Notes under the pieces: model-generated | What the model saw: the letters and a program-made list of their open reading frames with translations, nothing else | Told to the model about the DNA's origin: nothing | The model's database searches: none | Position numbers and translations under genes: made by a program | Shown: in pieces, positions 27,759 to 38,872 of the stretch | Layout of the letters: each line of letters opens with the position of its first letter | Numbering within the stretch: position 1 is the first letter of the stretch | Assembly (NCBI RefSeq): GCF_009792895.1 | Contig: NZ_WSSC01000002.1 | Span: forward strand, 372,001-436,000 | DNA length: 64,000 nt | Origin: Pigmentibacter ruber | GTDB taxonomy: Bacteria > Bdellovibrionota_B > Oligoflexia > Silvanigrellales > Silvanigrellaceae | Reading direction: 5' to 3'

Positions 27759-28341
27759 AAAACTTAGTAGTAAAATAAGGTTCAGCAAGTAAAATAGCTA
27801 AGGCCGATAAAGAGTGCTGTATTTGTCCTGAACGAACCATTTTCACAACATCCTGAAAATCAATAAAATGTAATTTAATATTTTCAAATGGATCATTATG
27901 ATTGTTTGGTTCAGATAATGGCTGAACATCAAATGCAATAAAATACGTTACTTTATTGCTTTGTAATGCTGGATTGGGAAAAAATTTAGGTAACGAAAGA
28001 ATTCTTTGACTTGTGAGTCCTGTTTCTTCTTCTAATTCTCGAAGAGCAGCAAGAGTGCTATCTTTTTCAGATCTTTCAACAGCACCACCAGGAACTTCGA
28101 GAGTAAAAGAATTTGTTCCAAAACGATGCTGCTCAACTAAAACAACCTGACCTGAAGCTGTAATAGGAACGATATTGACCCAATCAGCGCAATTAAATGT
28201 ATAAACATTTAATTTATTTTTATGGTCTTTCGTGCTTGCAACCCTTGAATTCACTTCAAAAATACTGCATTGAAATACACTTTTTTCATCAGTTAGTTCA
28301 AATGGCTCTAGTATTAAGTCAGCTTGTTTGGAGTTAGACAT
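27742..28341 (-). CDS. Nudix hydrolase, ADP-ribose pyrophosphatase-like
   Basis: The 199-residue protein has a Nudix box [10 protein letters not shown]...[10 protein letters not shown]; the essential REL-EE core is intact, while the spacing from the preceding Glu is one residue longer than the standard box. The upstream part ([16 protein letters not shown]) is typical of ADP-ribose pyrophosphatases, which split ADP-ribose or sugar nucleotides to a nucleoside monophosphate. Its start overlaps the fba stop by 8 bases, so the two are translationally coupled in one operon. Confidence 0.85.
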   Translation of the reverse strand: MSNSKQADLILEPFELTDEKSVFQCSIFEVNSRVASTKDHKNKLNVYTFNCADWVNIVPITASGQVVLVEQHRFGTNSFTLEVPGGAVERSEKDSTLAALRELEEETGLTSQRILSLPKFFPNPALQSNKVTYFIAFDVQPLSEPNNHNDPFENIKLHFIDFQDVVKMVRSGQIQHSLSALAILLAEPYFTTKFSKPLP

Positions 28342-29371
28342 AACGTTTTGCCATTGAATCTAATGGAATTGCTTTAATTTTTGAAGCTTGACCAGCTTGA
28401 CCAAATTCAACCATTCTTTGCGCACAAACTTTTTTCATTGCATCACGTGCAGGAACCATATATTTTCTTAAATCAAATTCTGATGGGTTTGTGCTTAAAA
28501 GTTTGCGAATAGCTGCAGTCATCGCAAGTCTGTTATCAGTATCGACATTAATTTTCCGTACGCCATTTTTTATTCCTTCTTGAATTTCTTCAACAGGAAC
28601 TCCCCAAGTTTCTTTCATTTCTCCACCATATTTCCGAAATTCAGCTTGTAAATCTTGAGGTACTGAACTCGATCCATGCATTACTAGGTGAGTATTTGGA
28701 AGACGTTTATGGATTTCACGAATTCTATCAATTGCTAAAGTTTTTCCGTCTGGTTTTTTTGTAAATTTATATGCACCATGACTTGTTCCAATTGCGATAG
28801 CTAAAGCATCAACTTTTGTTAATTCTACAAATTGTGCAGCTTCTTGTGGATCGGTTAAAAGTTGATCGTGACTTAAAGTTCCTTCAAATCCATGTCCGTC
28901 TTCTTTCTCACCTTTTCCAGTTTCAAGAGAACCTAAGCAACCTAATTCACCTTCTACAGATATTCCCATAGAATGGGCTATGCGCACAACATCAGCAGTG
29001 ATTTTAACATTATATTCAAAATCTGATGGTGTTTTAGCATCTTCTTTTAAACTTCCGTCCATCATGACACTAGTAAAGCCGTTTCGGATTGCAGATAGAC
29101 AAGTTTGTAAACTATTTCCATGATCTTGATGCATAACGACAGGAATATCTGGATATAATTCGACGGCTCCTAATATTAAATGTCTAAGAAAAACATCATT
29201 TGTATAAGAACGAGCACCACGGCTTGCTTGCAAAATGACAGGACTATTTGTTTCTTTTGCTGCTTCCATAATTGCTTGAATTTGTTCTAAATTATTAACA
29301 TTAAATGCTGCTACACCATAACTATTTTCTGCCGCATGATCGAGTAATTGTCTTAAAGAAATGAGAGCCAT
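28334..29371 (-). CDS. fba: Class II fructose-bisphosphate aldolase
   Basis: The 345-residue protein has class II aldolase features: [16 protein letters not shown] near the start, the zinc-binding [18 protein letters not shown], and [16 protein letters not shown] followed by [11 protein letters not shown]. It cleaves fructose 1,6-bisphosphate to dihydroxyacetone phosphate and glyceraldehyde 3-phosphate in glycolysis, in reverse in gluconeogenesis. The length and the long GEKEDGHG insertion fit the CbbA-like class IIB branch. A strong AGGAGG precedes the ATG. It is first in a two-gene unit with the Nudix gene. Confidence 0.96.
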   Translation of the reverse strand: MALISLRQLLDHAAENSYGVAAFNVNNLEQIQAIMEAAKETNSPVILQASRGARSYTNDVFLRHLILGAVELYPDIPVVMHQDHGNSLQTCLSAIRNGFTSVMMDGSLKEDAKTPSDFEYNVKITADVVRIAHSMGISVEGELGCLGSLETGKGEKEDGHGFEGTLSHDQLLTDPQEAAQFVELTKVDALAIAIGTSHGAYKFTKKPDGKTLAIDRIREIHKRLPNTHLVMHGSSSVPQDLQAEFRKYGGEMKETWGVPVEEIQEGIKNGVRKINVDTDNRLAMTAAIRKLLSTNPSEFDLRKYMVPARDAMKKVCAQRMVEFGQAGQASKIKAIPLDSMAKRYV

Positions 29372-29623
29372 TTGAGCCTCCTAATAGAGATAAGTCGAAT
29401 CCAATTTCCTCATACACTATGTCTATCTGCCTTGCAAAGAGGAAGTTCTTTCTCTGAAAAACTATTAAGAGTATATAAAATCAAAATGTTTCAACGTTTT
29501 TTTAGATAAGTTCTAAATTTTAATAATTTACAAAATAAAAAAATGATTAAAATTTGCCTTGAAATTTAATTTTTTATATTATCATCTCAGCGATTACCTG
29601 GTTGAACATTAAGGGTATATGAA

Positions 29624-30742
29624 TTGATAAACTTAAAATTGTATGAAATACCCGAATCTAAGCAGATTATAGTCTACCATACGGGAGCTTTAGGTGATCT
29701 ACTGGTATCCACGGCAGCACTTTTCGAAGTAACAAATCTATTTCCAAGATCTAAAATTACTTTAATAGGTTGTAGTTTATGGAAAGAAATTATTTTGCCT
29801 TTAAATTGGCCGAATATTGATCAAATTATAGTAACAAATAAAAATTTCAATTTTTTTGACATTTGGAAGCCGTGTGAACAATTACTAAGTTGGAAGCAAG
29901 TAAAAACACAATATTCATTAAGAAAGATTTTGCTTAACTATTCTTTATCAATTGATTTTAGAACAGAAAGTTTAAGATTTGCTTATCAAACTTTTCTTGC
30001 AAAAATTCCTATTCGTATTGGTGCAAGTAAAAGTAAACTAGCTAAAATATTTTTTACGCATTTTACTTTAATAAAGAATAAATCAGAAATACATGAAAGA
30101 GACAGATATTTAAGAATATTATCTTCAATTAATGAAAATTATATTGAACAAAAAATTCTCTTTTGGGAAAAAAATGGATTGCCTTCTTTAAAATGGTTTC
30201 CAAAAAATCATTTACAAAAAAATGATAAAATAAAAAATATTTTAATTAATCCTACAGCAAGTATTAGAGAGAAAGCATGGTGTAGTTCTCGATTCAGAGA
30301 ATTAGCTCTTAAATTAAAAGAAAATTCATTTAATGTAAAAATTATTGGCTCACCTAAAGAAACAAGTTGGTTGAAGGAAGTTGCTTTAGATGATTTTGAA
30401 ATTATTCAACCTAATACTATAATTGATTTGATAGATGTCGTAAAACAATCGCATTTATTAATTACTAATACCAGTTCAATGCAATTTATTGCAGCTGGGA
30501 CTTCTACTCCAACTCTAACTTTAATGGGCAGTGCTTCTCCGCAACGCTGGGGGTGTTTGGGGCAAGGCTCTTATAGCATAAAGACAGAATATAAGGATAT
30601 AAAAATAAAAAAAATTTTTATTAGAAAAAAAGATATTGCTAAACAAAAAGAAGTTAGTGCTTATAATAATATTACTGTAAATTTAGTTCTTGAAAAAATT
30701 AATCAATTAACTAAAGAGCCTCTAAAAATAAAGACTCTTTAG
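29624..30742 (+). CDS. Glycosyltransferase family 9 (LPS heptosyltransferase-like)
   Basis: The 372-residue protein has the GT9 pattern: HTGALGDLLVSTAALFEV near the start (G-A-x-G-D phosphate/acceptor loop), an INPTASIREKAW strand in the middle, and LLITNTSSMQFIAAGTSTPTLTLMG for the sugar-nucleotide site. GT9 enzymes add heptose to the LPS inner core in the cytoplasm. I accept a TTG start at 29624 because AAGGG stands eight bases upstream; an ATG at 29619 is out of frame and stops at once. It stands alone between the divergent fba operon and the convergent flavoprotein gene. Which heptose position it serves is unknown. Confidence 0.85.
   Translation: MINLKLYEIPESKQIIVYHTGALGDLLVSTAALFEVTNLFPRSKITLIGCSLWKEIILPLNWPNIDQIIVTNKNFNFFDIWKPCEQLLSWKQVKTQYSLRKILLNYSLSIDFRTESLRFAYQTFLAKIPIRIGASKSKLAKIFFTHFTLIKNKSEIHERDRYLRILSSINENYIEQKILFWEKNGLPSLKWFPKNHLQKNDKIKNILINPTASIREKAWCSSRFRELALKLKENSFNVKIIGSPKETSWLKEVALDDFEIIQPNTIIDLIDVVKQSHLLITNTSSMQFIAAGTSTPTLTLMGSASPQRWGCLGQGSYSIKTEYKDIKIKKIFIRKKDIAKQKEVSAYNNITVNLVLEKINQLTKEPLKIKTL
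30711..30742 (+). terminator. Possible terminator overlapping the GT9 stop
   Basis: CTAAAGAG (30711-30718) and CTCTTTAG (30735-30742) form an 8-bp perfect stem; the right arm includes the stop codon and is followed a few bases later by a run of T (30750-30756). The loop is long (16 bases) and the T-run displaced, so this is weak. Confidence 0.35.
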
Positions 30743-30754
30743 CTTAATATTTTT

Positions 30755-32398
30755 TTATAAACTACTAGCAAATTCAGCTGTCTTAGGTGCTAAAACGTTT
30801 ATTGAAGCTGAGTTTTTAGTTATTGATTCATTTAAATCATCAGTATTAGCTAATTGCCAACTTGGTGTTGTTCCTGCTGCTGTTCCTATTACATACAATT
30901 CAATCGTTTGTCCATTTTCTAATTTAAGTTTTCTAGCAATAGATCTATTTTTTGAATTTAAAACATCGTTAAAATGATTTTTTAGATCTTTTTCATCAAT
31001 TTGTTGTTTTAAAATTGGTGAAATAATTGCAGAAACACTATTAGAATAACCAGAAGTCAAAATAACTTGATCAAATTCTAAAGTATTAGAATTATCATCA
31101 GTTAACAAGACTTTATTTTTTGCATAATCATAACTGATATTAGTTACATGGTAGTTGTAAGGATTCATTTTATATTTAATTTTATCATCAAATAAATTTT
31201 TGTAAAATGCTGATCTAAATGTTTTATATCTTGGTTTTATATTGGCATCATTTAGAAAAGTTGCTGATGTTGAATGCTTTTGTGCGTACCAATATAAATT
31301 GTTAATACTTTGATAAAAATCTTTAAATGATTCATATTCATAGGCTTTGTCTGGTGCAGCATTGTAAAGAAATTCTATTAAAACATTTGCCGCATCACCT
31401 GCACCAACGACAGCAATTTCTTTTCTAGTTTTAAGGATACTATAAACATTATTATAATAATGGGATTTCCAATTTTCATTAAATCTAATTAAATCATCAA
31501 AAGTTATGACAGCCGGTAAACACCTTGAGTAAGTATTATAACAATCTTTTGCTAATTTAATTTGTGAATTTTTAAAATTTTCATCTGAGAAATTTTCAAA
31601 CTTTGGTGTTCCTAAACCATTTGAAACAATTATTTTTTTTGTAAAAATAGTTGCATTATTATCTAACTTAACTGAAAATAATTTATTATCTTGGTTATAA
31701 CTGTATTCAGTAATTGCTGTATTTAGTAAAATATCAGAACCTGATGCAAAAGAGTTTATTACAATAGTTTGCCATAATTTGTTGGCAATGAAGAAGACGT
31801 CAGTTTTATTTCCAAAATCAGCTAATTGAACTGGGCTATTTGGCAAAATATTTGCAGATGAAGGAGCTGTTGGTCTGTTTTCTGGAGAGTTGATTAAGTA
31901 ATCCGTGCTTTTGAAATGCTCAGATATTGCATTTGCAGAATCAATTACAAGTATTTTTGCATTTGGGTGTTTTAATTTATAATTTAAACTAAAAATTGAG
32001 GAATGGACTCCAGCACCAACGATGATAAGGTCGTAGTCTGCTTTATCTTTTTCTTTATTTTCAATAGTTTTGGTAAAAGATTTATTGTCTTTTATAAAAC
32101 TATGAAAATCATAAGCTAATGATTTAAGACATGATTCTTTATTATAAGCTTTGGCTAAAATATTATGTATAAATTTTGTAATATTTGGATCAAATCTTGA
32201 GATTGAAAAACTATCGTCACTAAAACTTATTGAGCAATTAAGTTTTGAATTTAAATCTAATTTATAAACCCTATCTGGTGAAATTAACTTTAATTTTGAA
32301 TTATTTTCATAATTTGTTTTATTATTTGAGCTATTTCTATTACAAGAAACACAAATAATAACACTTATAACAAAAAATATTATTGAATTTTTGATCAT
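30755..32398 (-). CDS. Lipoprotein flavoprotein, FAD/NAD(P)-dependent monooxygenase-like
   Basis: The 547-residue product starts with a lipoprotein signal (hydrophobic 5-16, CVSC with Cys19). A first dinucleotide-binding fold has DLIIVGAGVHSS (Gly128, Gly130), a second has IAVVGAGDAA (Gly332, Gly334), and LTSGY at 447-451 resembles the (A/S)TGY motif of flavin monooxygenases and N-hydroxylases. PENRPTAPS near 172-180 fits substrate/FAD contacts. It should be a two-Rossmann NAD(P)H-FAD enzyme, but enzymes of that kind are normally cytoplasmic, while this one seems membrane anchored outside. Substrate unknown. AAGG lies 12 bases before ATG. Confidence 0.7.
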   Translation of the reverse strand: MIKNSIIFFVISVIICVSCNRNSSNNKTNYENNSKLKLISPDRVYKLDLNSKLNCSISFSDDSFSISRFDPNITKFIHNILAKAYNKESCLKSLAYDFHSFIKDNKSFTKTIENKEKDKADYDLIIVGAGVHSSIFSLNYKLKHPNAKILVIDSANAISEHFKSTDYLINSPENRPTAPSSANILPNSPVQLADFGNKTDVFFIANKLWQTIVINSFASGSDILLNTAITEYSYNQDNKLFSVKLDNNATIFTKKIIVSNGLGTPKFENFSDENFKNSQIKLAKDCYNTYSRCLPAVITFDDLIRFNENWKSHYYNNVYSILKTRKEIAVVGAGDAANVLIEFLYNAAPDKAYEYESFKDFYQSINNLYWYAQKHSTSATFLNDANIKPRYKTFRSAFYKNLFDDKIKYKMNPYNYHVTNISYDYAKNKVLLTDDNSNTLEFDQVILTSGYSNSVSAIISPILKQQIDEKDLKNHFNDVLNSKNRSIARKLKLENGQTIELYVIGTAAGTTPSWQLANTDDLNESITKNSASINVLAPKTAEFASSL

Positions 32399-32718
32399 AT
32401 ATTATTAGCCTTTTTTAAATTACTTAAAAATAGAGTACAAAAACAAAAAATCTAAATATTGATTGCAATTAATGATGTCAATAAGGTTTTTTTTGTTACC
32501 TTTTAACGTATTGATAATATTGTTTAAAAAAATAGATTAAGCAACAATTGGTTTTAAAATTGTTAACAAGTATTTTTTAACGTATTGATATTATTTGTTT
32601 TATATTAAGTATTGCGTTTTAGGTGATATTTTTTTTATTTAAATAAAATAGTCTAGTGTTTTTAAGGGTAGTATTGCTTTAATTACAAAAATATCTATTG
32701 TTATTTTACAATTAAATT
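32399..32718. other. Intergenic region upstream of the flavoprotein gene, with direct repeats
   Basis: About 320 bases between the NCS2 permease stop and the flavoprotein start, both on the minus strand. It should hold the flavoprotein promoter. The only structure seen is an exact 16-bp direct repeat listed separately. Confidence 0.5.
32501..32590. repeat. Exact 16-bp direct repeat pair
   Basis: TTTTAACGTATTGATA occurs at 32501-32516 and 32575-32590, 74 bases start to start (about seven helical turns). Helical phasing upstream of the flavoprotein gene would suit a pair of regulator sites; no regulator is known. Confidence 0.6.
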
Positions 32719-34008
32719 TTATTTAAATAAAGTACTGTGCTCACTAATTAATGCAAGTGAACAAATAATAGCTAAAATCCATAAAACTGGAGAAATTATT
32801 TTTACTTTTCCAACTAATATTTTAAGAATAACATAACTGACTATACCCCATAATACTCCTTGTGTAATAGAGAAAGTCAATGGCATAAGAATAATAGTTA
32901 AAAATACTGGTATAATATCATCAAGCTGAGTCGCATTAATGTTTTTTAATGTTTTACACATTAATATTCCAACTAGTATTAAAACTGGGGTTGTGGCATA
33001 GGCAGGGACTATTGTAATAATTGGGGCAAGAAATAAGCAGGGTAGAAAGCAAAATGCAGTTACTATTGAACTTAAACCCGTTTTTCCTCCAGCTTGGATA
33101 CCTGCAGAACTTTCAATATAAACTGTAGCAGGTGCAGTACCAAATAAACTTGAAAATAAAGAAGCTATAGAATCTACAACCAAAGTTTCTTTTAATTTTT
33201 GAGGATTTCCTTTTTCATCAACAAATCCTGCACTTGTAGATAGGCCTATGATGGAAGAAATGGAATCAAATAAATTTGTCATAAAAATTGCTATAATTAC
33301 TGGAATAAAGCTCCATTTAAGTGATCCAATAAGATCTAATTTGAAAAAGTGTGAATCAAAATCAGGTAATGCTAGCCATTCTTTTGGAAATTGAATTTCT
33401 TTTGTAAATATTGCTATTACTGTAACAACTAAAATAGATAATAAAAAAGCATAAGGCTTATTTTTATTAAATAAATAAAATGCAATAAGAAATCCAAATA
33501 AACCTAAGGCAATTGTAAAATTAATATCCGATAAAGTAACAAAAGTAGCCGGGTGTGCAATGATAAGTCCAAGATTTTTCAACCCTATAAATGCTAAAAA
33601 TAGCCCAATGCCACAAGACATGGCGTGCTTCATATTATTTGGTAATGCTTCTACAATTTTTTGGCGAATTGGAAAAATTGAAACGATTATAAATAGAACA
33701 CTAGACCAAAAAATAAGACCTAAAGCCGTAGGCCAAGGAATTTTTTCTCCAATTATCAAAGAATAGGCAATAAAAACATTTAATCCCATACCTGGTGCTA
33801 AAGCATAGGGCAGTTTAATATAAAGACCAGCTAACAAAGTCATTATAAAAGAAATTAATACAGTAGCGGTCAGAGAGCCTGCAACAGACATTCCTGTTCC
33901 GCTTGAGGACATAACTTGTGGATTGACAATAACGATGTATGACATGGTAAAAAAGGTAGTTAAACCAGCTATAACTTCCTTTGATAAATGCTTTTTTTTG
34001 GTATTCAT
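32719..34008 (-). CDS. NCS2 family purine permease (AzgA-like)
   Basis: A 429-residue membrane protein of the AzgA subgroup: it opens with EVIAGLTTFFTMSYIVIVNP, followed by LAPGMGLNVF, and has GTAPATVYIESSAGIQAGGKTG in helix 8-10, where the substrate-contacting Glu lies. It imports adenine, guanine or hypoxanthine with protons across the inner membrane. Length and layout are typical. It lies downstream of groL but separated from it by a strong terminator. Confidence 0.92.
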   Translation of the reverse strand: MNTKKKHLSKEVIAGLTTFFTMSYIVIVNPQVMSSSGTGMSVAGSLTATVLISFIMTLLAGLYIKLPYALAPGMGLNVFIAYSLIIGEKIPWPTALGLIFWSSVLFIIVSIFPIRQKIVEALPNNMKHAMSCGIGLFLAFIGLKNLGLIIAHPATFVTLSDINFTIALGLFGFLIAFYLFNKNKPYAFLLSILVVTVIAIFTKEIQFPKEWLALPDFDSHFFKLDLIGSLKWSFIPVIIAIFMTNLFDSISSIIGLSTSAGFVDEKGNPQKLKETLVVDSIASLFSSLFGTAPATVYIESSAGIQAGGKTGLSSIVTAFCFLPCLFLAPIITIVPAYATTPVLILVGILMCKTLKNINATQLDDIIPVFLTIILMPLTFSITQGVLWGIVSYVILKILVGKVKIISPVLWILAIICSLALISEHSTLFK

Positions 34009-34022
34009 GATAATTTCATCCT

Positions 34023-34063
34023 AAAAAAAAATTCTATACACTTTTTTTAGTGTATAGAATTTT
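34023..34063 (-). terminator. Rho-independent terminator of groES-groL
   Basis: Read on the minus strand after the groL stop, ATTCTATACACT and AGTGTATAGAAT form a 12-bp perfect stem with a six-base A loop, extended by A-T pairs and followed by eight T. It should stop groESL transcription before the permease gene. Confidence 0.9.
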
Positions 34064-34103
34064 GTTAAAGGGAAATCCTTTAAAAGGCAATAAAAGGTCA
34101 AAA

Positions 34104-35789
<1,686 letters not shown>

Positions 35790-35820
35790 TTATTATTAAA
35801 TTATTTATTGTAATTAATTG

Positions 35821-36117
35821 TTAAGCTTCAACAACAGCAAGAATTTCATCTTCTTTTATAAGAAGGTACTCTTCGCCTTCTATTTTAATTTCATTCCCGC
35901 TCCATTTACCAAATAATACCTTATCACCAACTTTTAATGCAGGTGATTGACGAGAACCATTCTCAAGAATTTTACCATTTCCAACAGCAATAACTTTTCC
36001 TTCGATTGGTTTTTCTTTTGCATTATCTGGAATGAGAATTCCTCCTGCTGTTTTTTGTTCCGCTTCAATACGCTTTAAAAGAATTCTATCATTAAGAGGA
36101 CGAATGGACTTATTCAT
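35821..36117 (-). CDS. groS: 10-kDa co-chaperonin GroES
   Basis: The 98-residue protein starts [13 protein letters not shown] and has the mobile-loop segment [19 protein letters not shown] and a KYLL-like strand ([13 protein letters not shown]). It caps the GroEL ring. GGAG precedes the ATG. First gene of the groESL operon, divergent from rfbA. Confidence 0.98.
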   Translation of the reverse strand: MNKSIRPLNDRILLKRIEAEQKTAGGILIPDNAKEKPIEGKVIAVGNGKILENGSRQSPALKVGDKVLFGKWSGNEIKIEGEEYLLIKEDEILAVVEA

Positions 36118-36257
36118 AAATATCTCCTATTTAAAGGTTTTGTATTTGCCCACAAGTGGCATTAGTTATAGGCTAAACAGCAACAGTGGAGTGTCAAGTG
36201 GCTAGAATTTTCAAATGATTTCCACCTGCCTTCTTAAATTTGTGTTAGAGGAAAGTT

Positions 36258-37139
36258 ATGCAGAAAATGAAAGGTATTATTCTTGCTGGAGGGTCTGGCA
36301 CTCGCTTATATCCTTCAACAAGCTGTCTAAGTAAGCAACTTCTACCTGTATATGATAAACCTATGATCTATTACCCCATTTCAACTCTTATGATGGGAGG
36401 GATAACAGAAATTCTTATTATCTCAACTCCAAGAGATCTTCCTGCTTTTCGTAATTTATTAGGAGATGGTTCGCAGTGGGGTATTCATTTAGAATATTTG
36501 GAACAAAAAAACCCTGATGGATTAGCTCAGGCTTTTATTATTGGGGAACGTTTTATTAATGGTCATAATGTTTGCTTAATATTAGGTGACAATATTTTTC
36601 ATGGACAGGGCCTCATGACAACGATTGAGCAGTATCGTTTAGATCATCGTGGATGTAGAATATTTGGATATACAGTCAGAGATCCAGAAAGATACGGAGT
36701 GATAGAGTTGGATAAAAATGGCATTCCAATTTCTATAGAAGAAAAACCCCAAAAGCCAAAATCAAATGTAGCAATTACTGGTCTATATTTTTTTGATGAG
36801 AATGTTTCAAAATATGCAAAAGATTTAAAACCTTCTCTTCGAGGTGAATTAGAAATAACAGATTTAATTAATACCTATTTTACGAACGGAAATTTATTTG
36901 TAGAGGAATTAGGTAGAGGTGTTGCATGGTTAGATACTGGTACCCATCGTTCTTTACTCGATGCATCTTTATATTTTGCTGTTCTTGAAGACAGGCAAGG
37001 ATTAAAAATTGCATGTCCTGAAGAAGTAGCTTGGAGAAAAGGTTTTATTAATTCACAACAATTTGAATTATTAGCCAATTCATTAAAGAAAAGTGGGTAT
37101 GGAGAATACCTTTTAAAGCTTCTCAAGTATAGTCATTAA
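36258..37139 (+). CDS. rfbA: Glucose-1-phosphate thymidylyltransferase
   Basis: The 293-residue protein shows the RmlA nucleotide site GIILAGGSGTRLYP, the KQLLPVYDKPMIYYP strand, LGDNIFHGQG with the Mg-binding Asp and VAWLDTGTH near the end. It couples dTTP with glucose 1-phosphate to give dTDP-glucose, the first step of dTDP-rhamnose (and other dTDP-sugar) synthesis. GAGGAA precedes the ATG. The next pathway gene, rfbB, is 1.7 kb downstream, separated by two substrate-binding-protein genes; rfbC and rfbD are not in the window. Confidence 0.96.
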   Translation: MQKMKGIILAGGSGTRLYPSTSCLSKQLLPVYDKPMIYYPISTLMMGGITEILIISTPRDLPAFRNLLGDGSQWGIHLEYLEQKNPDGLAQAFIIGERFINGHNVCLILGDNIFHGQGLMTTIEQYRLDHRGCRIFGYTVRDPERYGVIELDKNGIPISIEEKPQKPKSNVAITGLYFFDENVSKYAKDLKPSLRGELEITDLINTYFTNGNLFVEELGRGVAWLDTGTHRSLLDASLYFAVLEDRQGLKIACPEEVAWRKGFINSQQFELLANSLKKSGYGEYLLKLLKYSH

Positions 37140-37206
37140 TTTGTTCTGTCAAAGTAAAATTTTTTTGTTATTCTAAAAGTATTTTGAATTAAATTTATTT
37201 TTAATA

Positions 37207-37983
37207 ATGAGGAATTTTTTGTATAAGGTAACCTTATTTTATTTTTGCTTTTTTACAAGTTCAATGTTTTCTCCCTTTTGTTACTCTGCAGATATTTCAC
37301 TTCTGGCGGATGGAAGTTTTACTGGAGAGATTGAGTTAATTGGTGATAATCAGTTGGGTGGTCTGGGTGGTGAAATTGTCTCAAAGGCTTTAAAAGCAAA
37401 AAATATAACTTTTGATTTATAATGGCGGCCTTGGGCTAGAGCTTACAAAGAAGCATTAGACAATAAAAATAAAAAAACATTCATAATTCCTCTTACAAGA
37501 ATTGTTGAAAGAGAAAATTTATTTGTTTGGTGCTCAAAAATATATGATGCTCATACTGTCTTTATTTCTATGAAAGGTGCAGCAAAAGTAAATACATTTA
37601 AGGAGGCTCAAAATTTAAGAATTGGTGTTATAGCTGGTTCTTCTTATCTTGCTATTTTAAAAAGACCTGAAAATGGATTACTAGAAGATAATATTGAAAC
37701 GGTTGCATTTGATAGCAGAAATTTTAGTAAGTTAATTGGAAAAAGAATTGACGCTTGGTTTACTTTAGATATTGTAGGTATAACGACAATTAAAAACTCA
37801 ATTGATGGCAAGATATTAACTGAAAAATCTTTTCAAATAGGAAAAGCAATTGCAAAGCAAGAAAAATATATTGGAACTACTATTGATACGCCAAAAGAAT
37901 TAATAAATAAGGTGCATGATGCAATTGAATCCTTTAAAAAAACATCAGAATATACTAAAATTATTTCTAGAATACCCAACTAG
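37207..37983 (+). pseudogene. Periplasmic substrate-binding protein (SBP_bac_3-like) interrupted by one TAA
   Basis: The reading frame is intact for about 258 codons except for TAA at 37420-37422. Its neighbour (38008-38775) is a paralogue and has Leu at the matching place (KILWRPW against D-L-stop-WRPW), so a single TTA-to-TAA change would explain the break. Both sides of the stop align with the paralogue (FIIPLTR, IGVIAGSS, AWFTLDIV). A signal peptide ends near CYSA. Start may be ATG 37207 or TTG 37219, which has AGGAA upstream. The rest shows no other decay, so the lesion is recent, read through, or a sequencing error. Confidence 0.85.
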
Positions 37984-38007
37984 CTAAATTTCTACAATGA
38001 GGTTATT

Positions 38008-38775
38008 ATGCTTAAATTTACTCCTTATTTATTTTCTATTTTAATTATGTCTATACCTCCAAAACTAATTTATGCACAAGATATAAATATCTTAGCTGAT
38101 GGAGACTTTGCTGGAGAAATAGATAAAATTACAGAAAATGAAGTTGGTGGTATTGGTGGAGAAATAGTTACAAAAGCTTTAAAAGCAGCAAATATATCTT
38201 ATAAAATTTTGTGGCGTCCATGGAAAAGAGCTTTTAGTGAAGCACAAGAAAACTCGGATAAAAAAACTTTTATAATTCCCTTAACAAGAAATAAGGAGAG
38301 AGAAGAAAAATTTATTTGGGTATCAAAAATATATGAATCTAAAACAATATTTCTAACATTAAATGGGTCGAAAAATGTGGACTCAATGGCTGATGCTAAA
38401 CAGGTAAAAGTTGGAGTTCTAGCTGGCTCTTCCTATGAAACAATATTATTAAACCCTGATAATGCATTAGATAAAGCAAAAATAGATGCTGTCCCTAATG
38501 ATAATACAAATTTTAAGAAGTTAATTGGAAAAAAAATAGAAGCTTGGTTTACTCTAGATATTGTTGCTAATACTTTAATTAGTACCCAAGGAAAAAATGA
38601 AAAAATGGAGTTTAAAGACTTTAGAATAGGCAAACCAATTGCTATCCAAGAGAAATATATAGCTACAACTTCAGCAACTTCTACTGAATTGGTAAAAAAA
38701 GTTTCTAATGCTTTTGAAACTTTTAAGAAAACTTCTGCATATGCTGATATAATAAAGAAAATAAATAAAAAATAA
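38008..38775 (+). CDS. Periplasmic substrate-binding protein, SBP_bac_3 family
   Basis: The 255-residue product has a signal peptide (cleavage near IYAQ) and a type-3 solute-binding fold: INILADGDFAG first strand, KILWRPWKRAF, a hinge near VGVLAGSSYETI and AWFTLDIVAN. Such proteins collect amino acids or other small ligands in the periplasm for ABC importers or act as sensors. No ABC permease or ATPase is adjacent, so the partner is elsewhere. It is an intact paralogue of the broken gene just upstream (24 bases apart), evidently a tandem duplication. Confidence 0.85.
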   Translation: MLKFTPYLFSILIMSIPPKLIYAQDINILADGDFAGEIDKITENEVGGIGGEIVTKALKAANISYKILWRPWKRAFSEAQENSDKKTFIIPLTRNKEREEKFIWVSKIYESKTIFLTLNGSKNVDSMADAKQVKVGVLAGSSYETILLNPDNALDKAKIDAVPNDNTNFKKLIGKKIEAWFTLDIVANTLISTQGKNEKMEFKDFRIGKPIAIQEKYIATTSATSTELVKKVSNAFETFKKTSAYADIIKKINKK

Positions 38776-38872
38776 AAAATTTGCTTTTATATGTAAATAA
38801 TTTTATAAAAAATCCCATCAACCTATTAAAAATAGGCTTGTTTAGCATTATTTACTAAAAGTGAGTGAATTT

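Noticed and set aside
36118-36257. CIRCE element or a sigma-70 promoter for groESL
   Set aside because: No TTAGCACTC-N9-GAGTGCTAA dyad is present. A TTGACA (minus strand, 36192-36197) exists, but the best TATAAC is 21 bases away, too far for a normal promoter.
38812-38842. Terminator after the substrate-binding protein gene
   Set aside because: CCTATT/AATAGG is only a 6-bp AT-rich stem without a T-run.
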